Positions 63,644 through 64,000 of a DNA stretch of 64,000 nucleotides are shown in pieces. Both the position numbers and the translations under genes were made by a program. The DNA comes from Streptomyces sp. NBC_00250 (GTDB lineage: Bacteria; Actinomycetota; Actinomycetes; Streptomycetales; Streptomycetaceae). Each line of letters starts with the position of its first letter. The stretch's first letter is position 1. The notes beneath the pieces were generated by a model. The model had not been told where the DNA came from and did not search any database. It saw nothing but the letters and a program-made list of their open reading frames with translations. The stretch covers positions 5,085,501 to 5,149,500 of the forward strand of contig NZ_CP108088.1 in assembly GCF_036192275.1 (NCBI RefSeq), read 5' to 3'.

Positions 63644-63766
63644 CTATGTCCGAATCGCGCACGTTTCCCGCGTTGCCGAGGTTCTGAACCTCTGCCAGGG
63701 GTTTGTGTTTTTCCGGGAAAAGCGGTTTCCTTTCCGCGTACTGCATTTTCGATGAAAGGAAATCCG

Positions 63767-64000
63767 GTGGCACAGAAGGTTCAGGTCCTTCTTGTCGACG
63801 ACCTCGACGGCGTCGAGGCGGACGAGACCGTGACGTTCGCGCTGGACGGCAAGACCTACGAGATCGACCTCACCACCGCCAACGCGGAAAAGCTCCGTGG
63901 CCTGCTCGAGCCGTACACCACGAGCGGGCGCCGCACCGGCGGCCGTACCACCGGTGGACGCGGCAAGGGCCGCGCGGTGGCGACGGGCAGCCAGGACACC
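63767..64000 (+). CDS. lsr2: Lsr2 nucleoid-associated protein, truncated by window edge
   Basis: The first 78 codons of Lsr2: AQKVQVLLVDDLDGVEADET, FALDGKTYEIDL and ANAEKLRGLLEPYTTSGRR, the N-terminal oligomerisation domain. The C-terminal AT-hook-like DNA-binding domain lies beyond the edge. Lsr2 bridges A/T-rich DNA and silences acquired genes and specialised-metabolite clusters. The start is GTG 63767 with AAAGGA 6 bp upstream. The 5' region (63650-63750) is relatively A/T-rich and contains TTTCCGGGAAA and further short inverted repeats. Confidence 0.93.
   Translation, partial: MAQKVQVLLVDDLDGVEADETVTFALDGKTYEIDLTTANAEKLRGLLEPYTTSGRRTGGRTTGGRGKGRAVATGSQDT

Noticed and set aside
63564..63755. 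63-codon ORF between argA and lsr2
   Set aside because: It runs through the GGAAC array and the leader of lsr2; composition is atypical and no ribosome site is present.

Overview
This 64 kb window is a stretch of a high-G+C actinobacterial chromosome, almost certainly Streptomyces. The G+C content is very high with strong third-position G/C bias, GTG starts are frequent, and genes are tightly packed and often overlap as ATGA or GTGA. Family markers include FUSC, DUF397, DUF5753, TipA, Lsr2, DUF3180 and LAGLIDADG/Hint remnants. From memory, without a search, the order tilS-hpt-ftsH-folE, the fol genes, panC-nadB-nadC-coaX and lsr2 resembles the conserved Streptomyces core. No rRNA, tRNA, CRISPR array or intact insertion sequence was seen.

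Layout. 1-10.1 kb: truncated family-A DNA polymerase gene, LuxR-type regulator, quinone oxidoreductase-like protein, GNAT acetyltransferase, an FtsX/MacB-type ABC pair, a divergent NmrA-like reductase/HxlR pair and a DUF2786 protein. 10.3-21.4 kb: FUSC membrane protein; zinc-free ribosomal proteins L33 and L31 type B under a Zur-type promoter; a DUF397 / HATPase / XRE-DUF5753 regulatory module with two copies of one operator; aldehyde dehydrogenase; DinB protein; a PadR regulator with a Drr-type ABC exporter and three palindromes; a BNR-repeat lipoprotein. 21.5-28.7 kb: glutamate decarboxylase plus ClC protein, divergent from a TipA homologue; YbjQ, DedA, a ThrE-type exporter and pyrophosphatase.

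28.8-43 kb: DacB-type PBP, zincin, tilS, hpt, ftsH, folE, then a 726-bp interval with a broken Hint/LAGLIDADG gene joined to a fragment of another gene, then DUF3180, folK, folB, an NTF2-like gene and folP on the other strand. These give most of the folate pathway in one place. An MprF/LysX-like protein and a secreted or membrane esterase follow. 43-54.7 kb: an osmoprotectant (Opu-type) ABC system split over two strands, a coiled-coil membrane protein, GNAT, an orphan nuoD directly behind a MidA-type methyltransferase gene, a two-component system, a P-loop protein, and an ArsR-type regulator divergent from a small protein with paired palindromes between them.

54.7-64 kb: a threonine-aldolase-like enzyme, then a coupled cofactor operon (DUF2520 protein, panC, nadB, nadC, coaX) for pantothenate/CoA and NAD, a hypothetical protein, a small membrane protein closed by a strong UUCG terminator, a BlaI-type regulator, a short N-acetylglutamate-synthase-like GNAT and the start of lsr2, preceded by a helically phased GGAAC array.

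The most unusual observations are the patchwork folE next to a degenerate free-standing Hint/homing-endonuclease gene, the MidA methyltransferase-nuoD pair that mirrors mitochondrial NDUFAF7-NDUFS2, the GGAAC array before lsr2, and several duplicated operators.
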